DNA of 64,000 bases from Bog-756 sp963727075 (GCA_963727075.1 CAVSET010000002.1:186001-250000), one strand, 5' to 3'. Numbered from the stretch's first letter, positions 24,363 through 33,541 are shown. Translations and numbers: made by a program. Notes: generated from the letters alone by a model not told the origin.

Positions 24363-26195
24363 TCAGCCCTTTTCGTCGACGATCTCGGCGTCCACGACCT
24401 CGTCGTCAGAGGTGTCGTCGGCCGGCACCTGGCCACCGGGAGCCGACGCCTCGGCCTTGGACGCCTCCTCGTAGAGCCGCTGGCTGAAGGACTGGCTGGC
24501 CGAGAGCAGTGTCTCGGTCGCGGTCTTGATGGCCTCGACGTCCGAGCCGGCCAGTGACTCCTTGAGCGAGCCGAGGGCCGACTCCACCTTGTCCTTCTCG
24601 TCGCCCTGGAACTTCTCGCCCTGCTCGGCGAGGAGTTTCTCCGTCTGGTAGACGAGGGTGTCGGCGTTGTTCCGCACCTCTGCCTCCTCCTTGCGGCGAC
24701 GATCGTCCTCGGCGTGGGCCTCGGCGTCCTTCACCATGCGCTCGATGTCATCCTTGGCCAGTGACGACTGACCGGTAATGGTCATCGACTGCTCCTTGCC
24801 GGTGGCGCGGTCCTTGGCCGAGACGTGCACGATGCCGTTGGCATCGATGTCGAAGGTGACCTCGATCTGCGGCACGCCGCGGGGGGCGGGCGGCAGGTCG
24901 ACCAGCTGGAACTTGCCCAGGGTCTTGTTGTACATGGCCATCTCCCGCTCACCCTGGAGGACGTGGACCTCCACCGACGGCTGGTTGTCGTCGGCGGTGG
25001 TGAACACCTCGCTCCGCTTGGTCGGGATGGTCGTGTTCCGCTCGATCAGCCGGTGCATCACGCTGCCCTTGGTCTCGATCCCGAGCGACAGCGGGGTCAC
25101 GTCGAGGAGGAGGACGTCTTTGACCTCGCCCTTCAGCACGCCGGCCTGGACGGCGGCCCCGATGGCCACCACCTCGTCCGGGTTCACGCCCTTGTGGGCC
25201 TCCTTGCCGGTCATCTGCTGGACCAGCTCCTGGACGGCGGGGATGCGGGTCGAGCCACCCACCAGCACCACGTGCTGGATGTCGGACTTGGACAGACCCG
25301 AGTCGGCGATGGCCTGGTCGAACGGGCCCTTGCAGGCGTCGACCAGATCGGCCGTCAACTCGTTGAACTTGGCCCGGGTCAGCTTCACGTCGAGGTGCTT
25401 CGGGCCCTCGGACGTGGCGGTGATGAACGGCAGGTTGATCTGGGTCTCCTGCAGCGAGGAGAGCTCGATCTTCGCCTTCTCCGCCGCCTCCTGCAGGCGC
25501 TGGGTGGCCATCTTGTCGGCGGACAGGTCGACACCCTCGGTGTCCTTGAACGTCTTCACCAGCCAGTCGATGATCCGCTGGTCCCAGTCGTCACCACCGA
25601 GCTTCGAGTTCCCGGCCGTCGACTTGACCTCGAACACCCCGTCACCGATCTCGAGAAGCGAGACGTCGAAGGTGCCGCCACCGAGGTCGAAGACCAGCAC
25701 CGTCTGATCGGCGCCCTCCTTGTCGAGCCCGTAGGCCAGGGCGGCTGCCGTCGGCTCGTTGATGATGCGGAGCACCTCGAGCCCGGCGATGGCGCCGGCC
25801 TCCTTGGTGGCCGTCCGCTGGGCGTCGTCGAAATAGGCGGGCACGGTGATGACCGCCTGGGTCACCGTGTCCCCGAGGTACGCCTCGGCATCGCGCTTCA
25901 GCTTGCCGAGGATCCGGGCCGAGATCTCCTGCGCGGTGTACTTCTTGCCGTCGACGTCGACCGTCCACGACGTCCCCATGTGCCGCTTGACCGAGCGGAC
26001 GGTGCGGTCCGGGTTGGTGATGGCCTGACGCTTGGCCACCTCTCCCACCAGCACCTCGCCCGACTTGGCGAAGCCCACCACCGAGGGCGTGGTCCTGCCC
26101 CCCTCGGCATTGGGGATGACGACCGGCTCGCCGGCCTCCAGCACGGACACCACCGAGTTGGTGGTCCCGAGGTCGATTCCTACGGCCTTGGCCAT
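24363..26195 (-). CDS. dnaK: Molecular chaperone DnaK
   Basis: 610-residue Hsp70. It starts AKAVGIDLGTTNSVVSVLE with the first phosphate loop, then the ATPase signatures VLVFDLGGGTFDVSLLEIG and VVLVGGSTRIPAVQELVQ, the linker VLLLDVTPLSLGIETKG, and a substrate domain ending in an acidic tail. It is the first gene of the dnaK-grpE-dnaJ-hspR-clpB operon. A HAIR-like element lies in its promoter. It is intact, unlike many neighbours, so the frame problems are not uniform. Confidence 0.98.
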   Translation of the reverse strand: MAKAVGIDLGTTNSVVSVLEAGEPVVIPNAEGGRTTPSVVGFAKSGEVLVGEVAKRQAITNPDRTVRSVKRHMGTSWTVDVDGKKYTAQEISARILGKLKRDAEAYLGDTVTQAVITVPAYFDDAQRTATKEAGAIAGLEVLRIINEPTAAALAYGLDKEGADQTVLVFDLGGGTFDVSLLEIGDGVFEVKSTAGNSKLGGDDWDQRIIDWLVKTFKDTEGVDLSADKMATQRLQEAAEKAKIELSSLQETQINLPFITATSEGPKHLDVKLTRAKFNELTADLVDACKGPFDQAIADSGLSKSDIQHVVLVGGSTRIPAVQELVQQMTGKEAHKGVNPDEVVAIGAAVQAGVLKGEVKDVLLLDVTPLSLGIETKGSVMHRLIERNTTIPTKRSEVFTTADDNQPSVEVHVLQGEREMAMYNKTLGKFQLVDLPPAPRGVPQIEVTFDIDANGIVHVSAKDRATGKEQSMTITGQSSLAKDDIERMVKDAEAHAEDDRRRKEEAEVRNNADTLVYQTEKLLAEQGEKFQGDEKDKVESALGSLKESLAGSDVEAIKTATETLLSASQSFSQRLYEEASKAEASAPGGQVPADDTSDDEVVDAEIVDEKG

Positions 26196-26306
26196 CTTGT
26201 TTGCCTCCTGCTCACCGCCCTCTTCGGGCGCTGCTCTCGTTGCTCGACAGTTGGTGCCGGCCCTCGGCCGTCACGCCCCGACTCGATCTCCGCATTACCG
26301 TGATCG

Positions 26307-26338
26307 ACTATACCAAACTTGAGTGTCCTTTACATAAG
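26307..26338 (-). promoter_or_regulatory. HAIR-like HspR operator and -10 box of the dnaK operon
   Basis: CTTGAGT-N7-ACATAAG at 26318-26338 matches the HAIR consensus CTTGAGT-N7-ACTCAAG at 12 of 14 arm positions. On the minus strand a -10 box TATAGT (26312-26307) directly follows it, so bound HspR would cover the promoter. It is about 120 bases upstream of the dnaK start. Confidence 0.8.
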
Positions 26339-26394
26339 TTTTCTCTCAATTCCTACTGAGGCATGTCCGGACCGGCCGGGATTACGCTCGGACC

Positions 26395-27150
26395 ATGCCC
26401 CAACTGGTACTTCTCCGCCACGGACAGTCGGAGTGGAACGCCGAGAACCTGTTCACGGGCTGGGTCGACGTCGGCCTGACCCCCCTCGGCGAGTCCGAGG
26501 CCCGGGCGGGCGGGCGGCTGCTGGCCGGGGAGGAGGGTCTCGACCTGCGCATCCTGCACACCTCGGTCTTGACCAGGGCCACCCGCACCGCCGAGCTCGC
26601 CCTCGAGGAGGCCGGGCGGAGCTGGTTGCCCGTGCGCCGGCACTGGCGGCTCAACGAGCGCCACTACGGCGCCCTCCAGGGCCTCAACAAGAAGGAGACC
26701 AGCGCAAGGCAGGGCGAGGCTCAGGTCAAGGAGTGGCGCCGCAGCTACCGGACGCCGCCGCCTCCGGTCGACCGGGGCAGCGAGCACGACCCGGCCGGCG
26801 ACCCCCGCTACCGGGACGTGCCGGCCGAGCTGCTCCCGGCCACCGAGTGCCTGTCGGACGTGGTGGCCCGGGTCCTTCCCTATTGGTACGACGTCATCGT
26901 GCCCGACCTGTTGGCCGAGGGGCCGCGAGGCGGCGCCGTGCTGGTGGTGGCCCACGGCAACAGCCTTCGGGCCCTGCGCAAGCACATCGATCGGATCGCC
27001 GATGACGACATCGTCGACCTCGAGATCCCGACGGGCATCCCCTTCCTGTACCGGATGGACGACGACCTCGCAGTGCTGTCCGGCGACTACCTCGGCGATC
27101 CCGAGGATGCTCGGGCGGCCGCCGAGGCGGTCGCCCGCCAGGCCGGCTGA
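26395..27150 (+). CDS. gpmA: 2,3-bisphosphoglycerate-dependent phosphoglycerate mutase
   Basis: 251 residues. It interconverts 3- and 2-phosphoglycerate in glycolysis. The histidine phosphatase signature LVLLRHGQSEWNAENLFTGW holds the phosphorylated His (residue 9), TRATRTAELAL and LNERHYGALQGLNK follow with the acid/base Glu, and VVAHGNSLRALRKHID carries the second catalytic His. The length and the LNERHYG motif point to the cofactor-dependent mutase rather than a broad phosphatase. It is divergent from dnaK. Confidence 0.97.
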   Translation: MPQLVLLRHGQSEWNAENLFTGWVDVGLTPLGESEARAGGRLLAGEEGLDLRILHTSVLTRATRTAELALEEAGRSWLPVRRHWRLNERHYGALQGLNKKETSARQGEAQVKEWRRSYRTPPPPVDRGSEHDPAGDPRYRDVPAELLPATECLSDVVARVLPYWYDVIVPDLLAEGPRGGAVLVVAHGNSLRALRKHIDRIADDDIVDLEIPTGIPFLYRMDDDLAVLSGDYLGDPEDARAAAEAVARQAG

Positions 27151-27215
27151 AGCGACGCCGGCGGGAGGAACGGCTCCGACGCCGGCTCGAGGAACGGGGA
27201 GCGGCGCGGACCCAG

Positions 27216-27249
27216 CGGACGGCCGACCCCTCCGGGAGCCGGCCGTCCG
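27216..27249. terminator. Hairpin between convergent gpmA and glnB
   Basis: A perfect 10-base stem, CGGACGGCCG (27216-27225) with CGGCCGTCCG (27240-27249), and a 14-base loop. It is 66 bases past each stop of the convergent gpmA and glnB genes. There is only a weak T content after it. Confidence 0.55.
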
Positions 27250-27314
27250 TCGTTCAGGTTCCGTCTGTCCCCACAAACGCCGCCGCAACCTGTCGACGGG
27301 GTGATGTGGCGAGG

Positions 27315-27653
27315 TCAGAGCGCGTCGGCGCCGCGCTCTCCTGTCCGCACCCGGATGACCTCCTCCACCGGGAGGACCCAGACTTTGCCGTCACCGATCT
27401 TCCCGGTTCCGGCGGTGTCGACGATCGAGGTCGTCACCTCATCGACCTGGGCGTCGTCCACGAGGACCTCGAGCCGGATCTTCGGCACGAACTCGACCTC
27501 GTACTCGGCACCCCGGTAGACCTCGGTGTGGCCTCGCTGGCGTCCGAAGCCCTGGGCCTCGGTGAGGGTCAGGCCATGGACCCCGAGGGCCTTCAGGCCT
27601 TCCTTCACCTCGTCGAGCTTGAACGGCTTCAGCACCGCTACGATCAGCTTCAT
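27315..27653 (-). CDS. glnB: Nitrogen regulatory protein P-II
   Basis: 112-residue PII signal protein that senses ATP/ADP and 2-oxoglutarate and controls the ammonium channel. It has MKLIVAVLKPFKLDEVKEGL, the T-loop GHTEVYRGAEYEVEFVPK with Tyr51 (the usual modification site), VDDAQVDEVTTSIVDTAGTGKIGDGK and the C-terminal VIRVRTGERGADAL. It follows amt by 42 bases on the same strand, the common amt-glnK pairing, so it is functionally a GlnK. Confidence 0.97.
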   Translation of the reverse strand: MKLIVAVLKPFKLDEVKEGLKALGVHGLTLTEAQGFGRQRGHTEVYRGAEYEVEFVPKIRLEVLVDDAQVDEVTTSIVDTAGTGKIGDGKVWVLPVEEVIRVRTGERGADAL

Positions 27654-27695
27654 TTTTTTACGTTCCTCCTCAGGGATCTTGTCGTAGTGGTCCTG

Positions 27696-29264
27696 TCAGC
27701 TGCCGGTTCCACCCGGTGGTGGTGACCCGTCGTCGGGTTTGGTCGAGGCTAGCGATGGAGCCCGCTCGTCACCGGCCATCGAGAAGGCGCCCACCCGCTC
27801 GGCAAAAGTCTCCTCGGGGAAGGCCTCCTCGCCGTGGATGGCCAGGTCGCCGACCTCGAGGATCTCGTCCTTGTAGCGGGCTCCTCTCAGCACCAGCCCG
27901 ATCAGCTTCATCAGGATGAAGGTCACCAGGGCGGACCAGAAGATGACCCAGATGGCCGCCCGGAACTGCTCCCACAGCTGGTGGGCGGAGTTGGTGTACA
28001 TCAGGCCGTTGACGGAGAACGGCACGCATTTCCCGCCCGATGCGATGTAGGTGTTCTGCGTAGTGGCGATGACCTGCCCGGAAGCGTCCAGGTGGCCGCA
28101 GCCGTACTGGATCATGTTCGGGTCGCCGAAGATGCCCAACAACATGCCGCCCATGAACCCGGCGATCCCATGGGTGTAGATGACCCCCAGGGCATCGTCC
28201 ACCTTCGAGAACGGGCGCACCTTGGACAGGAAGTTCCACGCCACCCACACGACGGCCGAACAGATGGCACCGACGGCGATGGCTCCTCGACCGTTGACCC
28301 AGCCGGCGCAGGGTGTGATCCCGACCAGGCCGCAGATCATGCCGTTGACCGCACCGAGGAACGTCGGTTTCTTCTCCTTGGTCAGCCAGGCGTCGAGGGC
28401 GATCCAGACGATCACACCCACCGCCGTGGCCAGGTTGGTGTTGATCACCGCGGAAGCCGCGCTGGCCCCGGCGTAGTACGGGTCGCCACCGTTGAAGCCG
28501 TTCCAGCCCAGCCACAGGATGCCGGCACCCACCGCCGCCATGACCAGGTTGTTGGGCAAGGCGTGTTGTCGGTCACGTAGGAGCCGCGGTCCGAGGACCC
28601 AGGCCGCGACAAATCCCGACACACCGGCCGACATGTGTATGACGTAACCGCCCGAGAAGTCGAGCGAGCCCTCCTGGGCGAAATAGCCGCCGCCCCACAG
28701 CAGGAAGGCGTCGACGGCGTAGACGCAGGTCGACCACAACGGCACCAGCAGGCACCAGGCCAGGAACTTGATCCGCCCGAGCACGCTCCCGAGGAAGAGG
28801 AGGGGGGTGATGGCGGCGAACACGAACTGGAAGTAGGCGAGCGAGGACGTCGGGAAGTGGAACGGGATGACGGTGTTGGCCGCCGACACCGCCTGGCCTT
28901 GTTCACCCACGCTGTCGGTGATCCCCCCAGGTTTACCGATCAGGTTCTCGAAGAAGTGCTTGACCCAGCCCGTGCCGGTGAGCTGAGTCTGCACCCCGTC
29001 GTGCACCCCCCCTCCGACCGAGGTCGCGCCGAAGCCCATCTTGTAGGACCACAGCACCCAGGCAATGAGCACCAGCGAGAAACCGGCGAACATCATGGCG
29101 AGCACATTGACCGCCCATTTCTTCGGAACGATCGACGCGTAGAGGACAGCCAGTCCGGGGAGGCTCATGAGTCCGACGAACGTGGCGGCGGTTATCTGCC
29201 ACGTGTTGTCGGCGGGGTTCAGCCAACTGGGGTAGGGGACCTGTGTCAATGCTGCGGCTAGCAC
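27696..29264 (-). CDS. amt: Ammonium transporter (Amt family)
   Basis: 522 residues with about eleven membrane helices. The pore histidine pair is present at His210 (GGYVIHMSAG) and His365 (IYTHGIAGFMGG), and so are the family motif NNLVMAAVGAGILWLGWNGFNGG and KPTFLGAVNGMICGLVGITP. Two extracellular loops (residues 80-130 and around 385-430) are long, and a 60-residue cytoplasmic tail carries the acidic EEAFPEETFAERVGAF. The start is a GTG at 29264 with GAGGAG ten bases upstream. It is followed by PII, its regulator. Confidence 0.97.
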   Translation of the reverse strand: MLAAALTQVPYPSWLNPADNTWQITAATFVGLMSLPGLAVLYASIVPKKWAVNVLAMMFAGFSLVLIAWVLWSYKMGFGATSVGGGVHDGVQTQLTGTGWVKHFFENLIGKPGGITDSVGEQGQAVSAANTVIPFHFPTSSLAYFQFVFAAITPLLFLGSVLGRIKFLAWCLLVPLWSTCVYAVDAFLLWGGGYFAQEGSLDFSGGYVIHMSAGVSGFVAAWVLGPRLLRDRQHALPNNLVMAAVGAGILWLGWNGFNGGDPYYAGASAASAVINTNLATAVGVIVWIALDAWLTKEKKPTFLGAVNGMICGLVGITPCAGWVNGRGAIAVGAICSAVVWVAWNFLSKVRPFSKVDDALGVIYTHGIAGFMGGMLLGIFGDPNMIQYGCGHLDASGQVIATTQNTYIASGGKCVPFSVNGLMYTNSAHQLWEQFRAAIWVIFWSALVTFILMKLIGLVLRGARYKDEILEVGDLAIHGEEAFPEETFAERVGAFSMAGDERAPSLASTKPDDGSPPPGGTGS

Positions 29265-29545
29265 GGGTTGAGTGCTCCTCTCGTGAGATGACCGCCGTCT
29301 CCACCACCGTCAACATTCGACTGAGGCACGAGGGGCGCCAAGGCCAAGACAGGGAGTTGTGTCCTGCTGCCGCAAACAATGCAGGCCGGGGATTACGGCA
29401 CGGTCACGCCCGTGTTACCAGCGCGTGAACTGGCCCGAACGAGCAGCTCAAAGACGGTCGGCTCTCGGGAAGGGACACGTCGACCCGCCAAGAAGCCACC
29501 GGCCGGCGTGGTCCGGGCTCCGCCGCCGGCCCGTCGCCGAGGGGA
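29265..29545. other. Intergenic region upstream of amt
   Basis: 281 bases between amt and a membrane-protein gene, which are both on the minus strand. It holds the GlnR-like array at 29392-29418 and presumably the amt promoter. No coding content was seen. Confidence 0.5.
29392..29418 (-). promoter_or_regulatory. GlnR-like operator array upstream of amt
   Basis: Reading the minus strand: GTAAC-N6-GTGAC-N6-GTAAT, three half-sites on the same face of the helix every 11 bases. A weaker fourth half-site (TTCAC) precedes it at the same spacing. This fits the GlnR pattern gTnAC-n6-GaAAC of actinobacterial nitrogen genes. It lies about 130 bases upstream of the amt GTG. Confidence 0.55.
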
Positions 29546-30157
29546 TCAGCCGGCTTTGCGTTCCCCGCCCGGCCTCGGTTTGCTCGAGCGGCCAGGAGGG
29601 GTGGTGGGAGGCGTGTAGCGCTTGTTGGTGGCGCCTCGGCCGGGGGCCGGTGCCGAGGCCCGGGCTTCCTTGAGCTTCTGCTGCAGCCGGTAGGAACGGA
29701 CCAGGAGCCAGGCGCCGGCGAAGATGAAGGGGACGCCGAAACCCCAGAAATGCAGGTTGAAGAGGGAGAGCCCGTAGAGGGCCATGGTGATGGCGAGATA
29801 GAGGCGCTTGCGGAACCAGGCCATGGCCAGCATGACCAGGGCCAATGCCACCGACACCGCGCCCAGCTCGACGTACAGCGACGGGTTGACGTGCAGCTTG
29901 TTGATCTGACCGGTGCTGAGCAGGGCCTTCGGGTCGTTGGCCACGAGGCTGGCGGAGATCAGGAACCCGAGCGCCGCGGCGATCGGAGCGGCGATGAGCC
30001 CGATCAGGCGCTCCCGGTCATCAGCCCGCTTGATAGCCGCTTCGAGCTCCGGGACGGTCGTCGGATACTCGCCTCCCACAATCTGGGGACCGCCGTCCGC
30101 CGGACCGGTCGGCTTCACCATGGCGTCGCGCAGCCGCTCCCACAGGCTTCCGGGCAT
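29546..30157 (-). CDS. Multi-span membrane protein of unknown function
   Basis: 203 residues with four hydrophobic helices: LIGLIAAPIAAALGFLISA, LYVELGAVSVALALVMLAMAW, LYLAITMALYGLSLFNLHFW and VPFIFAGAWLLVRSY. A charged cytoplasmic start includes VPELEAAIKRADDRERLIG, and a basic, Pro-rich tail ends TPPGRSSKPRPGGERKAG. No catalytic motif is seen. Similar proteins are common and uncharacterised in actinobacteria. It lies upstream of amt on the same strand but 281 bases away, so it is probably separate. Confidence 0.7.
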   Translation of the reverse strand: MPGSLWERLRDAMVKPTGPADGGPQIVGGEYPTTVPELEAAIKRADDRERLIGLIAAPIAAALGFLISASLVANDPKALLSTGQINKLHVNPSLYVELGAVSVALALVMLAMAWFRKRLYLAITMALYGLSLFNLHFWGFGVPFIFAGAWLLVRSYRLQQKLKEARASAPAPGRGATNKRYTPPTTPPGRSSKPRPGGERKAG

Positions 30158-30244
30158 GGTGCAGGTTAGCCGCGCACCATCAGGCCGGGCGAAGGGCGAA
30201 CGACCGGTTGGGCCGCCGCCGGCGGTGGCTCGACCGGCGATGGA

Positions 30245-30820
30245 TCAACCGGCGCGACGCCGGCGAACCGGGACCAGCAAGAGCACGGCGACGGCCAGCA
30301 CCAGGACGAACAGGAGGGCGGTCGGCAGGATGAACACCCGCCACGAGGCCTGCTCTCCCGCCACGGTGGCCACGGTGGCGAACAGGGCCGGGTCGCCCGG
30401 GACGGTCACGGCCCGGAACCTCGAGCCGGCGACCGGGGTCGCGTCGCCGACGAAGGGCTCGTTGTAACGGTGACCGCCGAGGGTGAAGCTCGCCCGGCAG
30501 TCGTAGCCGGCCAGGTTGCTCCCGCTGCCCCCCATGAGCCCGATGCAACCCGACACCGTGGCATCGACGATCACGCCCTGGTGGTGCAACCGGTTGATCT
30601 GCTCGTTCTTCTGGGCGCCGGCTGCGAAGAGGAAAGCGGTGGTCACCGCCAGGGCCACCAGGCATGCGCCGATGACCACGGGGACGACTCGCCGCACATC
30701 CACACCGACCCCGGCGCCCCGGAGGGTCGTGACCGGCTCCCCGGGTCGTTCGCCACCGGCTGTTCCGTCGCCGGCATCGGGGACAGGCCCCGTGGGAGCG
30801 TTCGGCTCCGTCATGATCAT
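30245..30820 (-). CDS. DUF3592-like membrane protein
   Basis: About 190 residues. After a 50-residue polar start there is one helix, VVPVVIGACLVALAVTTAFLF, an exported domain of about 90 residues with GVIVDATVSGCIG, GYDCRASFTLGGHRYNE and PGDPALFATVATVAG, and a second helix FILPTALLFVLVLAVAVLLLV before a basic end. The pattern of strand, Cys, Tyr-x-Cys and final helix resembles DUF3592. Two ATG codons (30820 and 30814) are equally possible. Function unknown. Confidence 0.65.
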   Translation of the reverse strand: MIMTEPNAPTGPVPDAGDGTAGGERPGEPVTTLRGAGVGVDVRRVVPVVIGACLVALAVTTAFLFAAGAQKNEQINRLHHQGVIVDATVSGCIGLMGGSGSNLAGYDCRASFTLGGHRYNEPFVGDATPVAGSRFRAVTVPGDPALFATVATVAGEQASWRVFILPTALLFVLVLAVAVLLLVPVRRRRAG

Positions 30821-30995
30821 CGGCCCGTCCATCGCCCAAGCGCTGGGTGGTATGCGACCGGGTCGGCCTCCAGCGATCCGCAGATCGTAGCCGCGTCGAC
30901 ACGGAGGTCTCCGGCGTCCACGACCTCCCGGCGGGGCGCCGGTCCGGCGAACTCGGCCCGGGCAGGCGTCGACCGGCTGCGGTAATCTCGCCGCC

Positions 30996-31418
30996 ATGGC
31001 GGCGCTCCCGAAGGACCTCGACTTGAAGAGCATCTGGCTGTTCTCGAGCTGCACCGGATCGGAGCTGCGCAAGATCCGCGGCTCACTCGACGAGGTCGAG
31101 GTGGCCAAGGGGAAGGTGATGGTCGAGGAAGGGCGGATCGGGCTCGAGTTCTTCCTCATCGTGAGCGGCAGGGCGGCGGTGACCCGCAACGGCAAGAAGG
31201 TGGCGACCCTGGGCCCCGGCGACCACTTCGGGGAGATGGCCCTGCTCGACCGACATCCCCGATCGGCCTCGGTGGTGTCCGAGACGGACATGGACCTGCT
31301 GGTCCTCTCGCAGCGTCAGTTCAACGGCCTGCTCAACTCGGTGCCCACCATCGCCCGCAAGATGCTGGCCGCCATGGCCAACCGGCTACGGGACGTCGAC
31401 GCCCTGGCCTACGACTGA
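30996..31418 (+). CDS. Stand-alone cyclic nucleotide-binding domain protein
   Basis: 140 residues forming one cNMP-binding beta-roll: IWLFSSCTGSELRKIRG, EEGRIGLEFFLIVSGRAAVTRNGKKVATLGPGDHFGEMALLDRHPRSASVVSET, with the phosphate-binding cassette FGEMALLDRHPRSA including the key Arg. The C helix continues QFNGLLNSVPTIARKMLAAMANRLRD. No DNA-binding domain follows, so it is not a Crp-type regulator by itself; it may act on a partner protein. Its 3' end overlaps that of the convergent Fe-S reductase by ten bases. Confidence 0.88.
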   Translation: MAALPKDLDLKSIWLFSSCTGSELRKIRGSLDEVEVAKGKVMVEEGRIGLEFFLIVSGRAAVTRNGKKVATLGPGDHFGEMALLDRHPRSASVVSETDMDLLVLSQRQFNGLLNSVPTIARKMLAAMANRLRDVDALAYD

Positions 31419-33469
31419 CCACCACCCGGCACGGACTGGTCCATCGACTCCTCGAGCAGCTGGGAGAGGTCGAGGACCCGCACATCGTCCTCTTTGGCAT
31501 TGGCCCGGACCGCGTCGTCGAGCATGATCATGCAGTAGGGGCAGGCCGTCGACACGACGTCGGCACCGGTGCCGAGCGCCTCCTCGGTCCGTTCCATGTT
31601 GACCCGCTTGCCGATGTTCTCCTCCAGCCACATGCGGGCCCCACCGGCTCCACAGCAGAAGCCGCGTTCGCGGCACCGACGCATCTCGACCTGGCTGGCC
31701 CCGGGGATGGCGTCGATGACCGACCGGGGCTCGTCGAACACCCGGTTGTGACGGCCGAGGTAGCAGGGATCGTGATAGGTGACCGTGCCCCGGTACCCGC
31801 CGCCCGGGGTGAGCCTGCCCGCCGAAACCAGATGGTCGAGGAGCTGGCTGTGGTGGATGACCTCGAAATCGCCGCCGAGGGCGGGGTACTCGTTGGCCAA
31901 CGAATTGAAGCAGTGCGGACAGGTGGCGATGACCTTCTTCACCCCGGTGCTCCCGAGGGTCTCGATGTTCGTGCGGGCCTGTTCCTGGTACAGGTACTCG
32001 TTGCCCAGGCGGCGGGCCGGGTCGCCCGTGCAGCTCTCCCGGGGCCCGAGGATGCCGAAGGACACCCCGGCACGGTGCAGCATCCGAGCGGTGGCCTGGG
32101 CCCCTTTGCGAGCCCGTTCGTCCAGGGCGCCGGCGCAGCCCACCCAGTAGAGGTACTCGATGTCGTCGGGGATGGTCCCGCTGATCACCGGGACCTCGAA
32201 GTCGAGAGCATCGAGCCAGTCGGTCCGCTTGGATGACCCGAGCCCCCACGGGTCCCCCTGGTTCTCGATGTTCCGCAGCATGAGGCCGGCCTCGGTCGGG
32301 AACGACGACTCCATCAGCACCTCGTAGCGCCGCATGTCGATGATGGTGTCGATGTGCTCGATGTCGACCGGGCACTCCTCGACGCAGGCGCCGCAGGTGG
32401 TGCAGGACCACAGGACGTCGGGGTCGATGACCGTCGGGACCAGGTTGTCCACTTCGACCCCGGCCGCCCGGTTCTTGGCCATGACCCGCTCGGCCGAGGC
32501 GAACAGGTTGTCCCGCAGGTCCATGATGACGAGCTTCGGGGACAGCGGCTTCCCGGTGTTCCAGGCCGGGCACTGGGACTGGCAGCGACCACACTCGGTG
32601 CAAGTGGCCATGTCCAGCAGCTGCTTCCACGAGAAGTCCTCGATGCGGCCGGCCCCGAACACCACCTCGTCCTCGTCCCCCACGTCGTCCATGGACATGT
32701 CCGGGGTGGAGGCCAGCGCGCCGAGCGCCCGCGGGCGCCGGGAGGTGGCCACGTTGATCGGAGCCATGAAGATGTGCAGGTGCTTCGAGTAGGAGACGAA
32801 GACCAGGAACCCGGTGATGATGGCGATGTTGGCCAGCAGGGCCACCGTTTCGATCACGCTGTTCACGCCGGTGCCGAGCGGGGCGAGGGCCCTGGCCAGC
32901 CCGTGTGAGGCGAAAGCCCACCAACCGTAGGGGAAGTTGCCCGTGTTGACCTGGGCGGCCCGGTAGACCAGCAACGTCGCCATGACGCCGAAGATCATCA
33001 GGAGCACCAGCCAGGCCGCCCCGGTGTGGGAACCGAAGAAGCGCGAGCGCCTGTTCTCCCGTTTCGGGGAGTGCTTGACCCTGATGGCGACGAAGACCAG
33101 AAGCGCAACGATGACGGCGACGGCGAAGAAGTCCTCGAGGAAGCCGATGACTGCGGTCTGGCCGATGAGGGGAATGTGGAAATCGCGCTGGAAGAGGCAG
33201 CCGAACGCCTCGATGATGGTGAGGAGCAGGATGGTGAAGCCCCAGAAGGTGAAGGCGTGGGCCAGCCCGGGGACCGTCCACTGCAGTAGCTTCTTCTGGC
33301 CCCCCACCTCGACCAGCTCGGCCTTGACCCGCTTGGGCACGTCCTTGAACCGGGACGGCACGGCTGGCTGTCCGGCCGAGATCAGCTGGTAGAGCCAGAA
33401 GAACCGTCGGCCGGCGATGGCGAACATCACCGCGGTGATCCCAAGTCCTACGGCCAGTCTGAGCGGCAC
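31409..33469 (-). CDS. Membrane-bound iron-sulfur reductase (HdrD/GlpC-like, Rv0338c type)
   Basis: 686 residues. An N-terminal membrane part has about five or six helices. A ferredoxin-like part follows with two 4Fe-4S motifs: CTECGRCQSQCP and CTTCGACVEECP. Two CCG domains end the protein: the first with YWVGCAGALDERA and IATCPHCFNSL, the second with YHDPCYLGRHN, GFCCGAGGARMW and TACPYCMIMLDD. This layout matches mycobacterial Rv0338c and other fused heterodisulfide-reductase-like proteins that link cytosolic electron carriers to the quinone pool. The physiological donor is unknown. Confidence 0.9.
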   Translation of the reverse strand: MPLRLAVGLGITAVMFAIAGRRFFWLYQLISAGQPAVPSRFKDVPKRVKAELVEVGGQKKLLQWTVPGLAHAFTFWGFTILLLTIIEAFGCLFQRDFHIPLIGQTAVIGFLEDFFAVAVIVALLVFVAIRVKHSPKRENRRSRFFGSHTGAAWLVLLMIFGVMATLLVYRAAQVNTGNFPYGWWAFASHGLARALAPLGTGVNSVIETVALLANIAIITGFLVFVSYSKHLHIFMAPINVATSRRPRALGALASTPDMSMDDVGDEDEVVFGAGRIEDFSWKQLLDMATCTECGRCQSQCPAWNTGKPLSPKLVIMDLRDNLFASAERVMAKNRAAGVEVDNLVPTVIDPDVLWSCTTCGACVEECPVDIEHIDTIIDMRRYEVLMESSFPTEAGLMLRNIENQGDPWGLGSSKRTDWLDALDFEVPVISGTIPDDIEYLYWVGCAGALDERARKGAQATARMLHRAGVSFGILGPRESCTGDPARRLGNEYLYQEQARTNIETLGSTGVKKVIATCPHCFNSLANEYPALGGDFEVIHHSQLLDHLVSAGRLTPGGGYRGTVTYHDPCYLGRHNRVFDEPRSVIDAIPGASQVEMRRCRERGFCCGAGGARMWLEENIGKRVNMERTEEALGTGADVVSTACPYCMIMLDDAVRANAKEDDVRVLDLSQLLEESMDQSVPGGGQS

Positions 33470-33541
33470 TGCGATCCTCCTATGGGGTTACTGACGAGTG
33501 ACAGACGTCGAAACCCAGCCGGGCGGGTCCTCGGACCCCGG

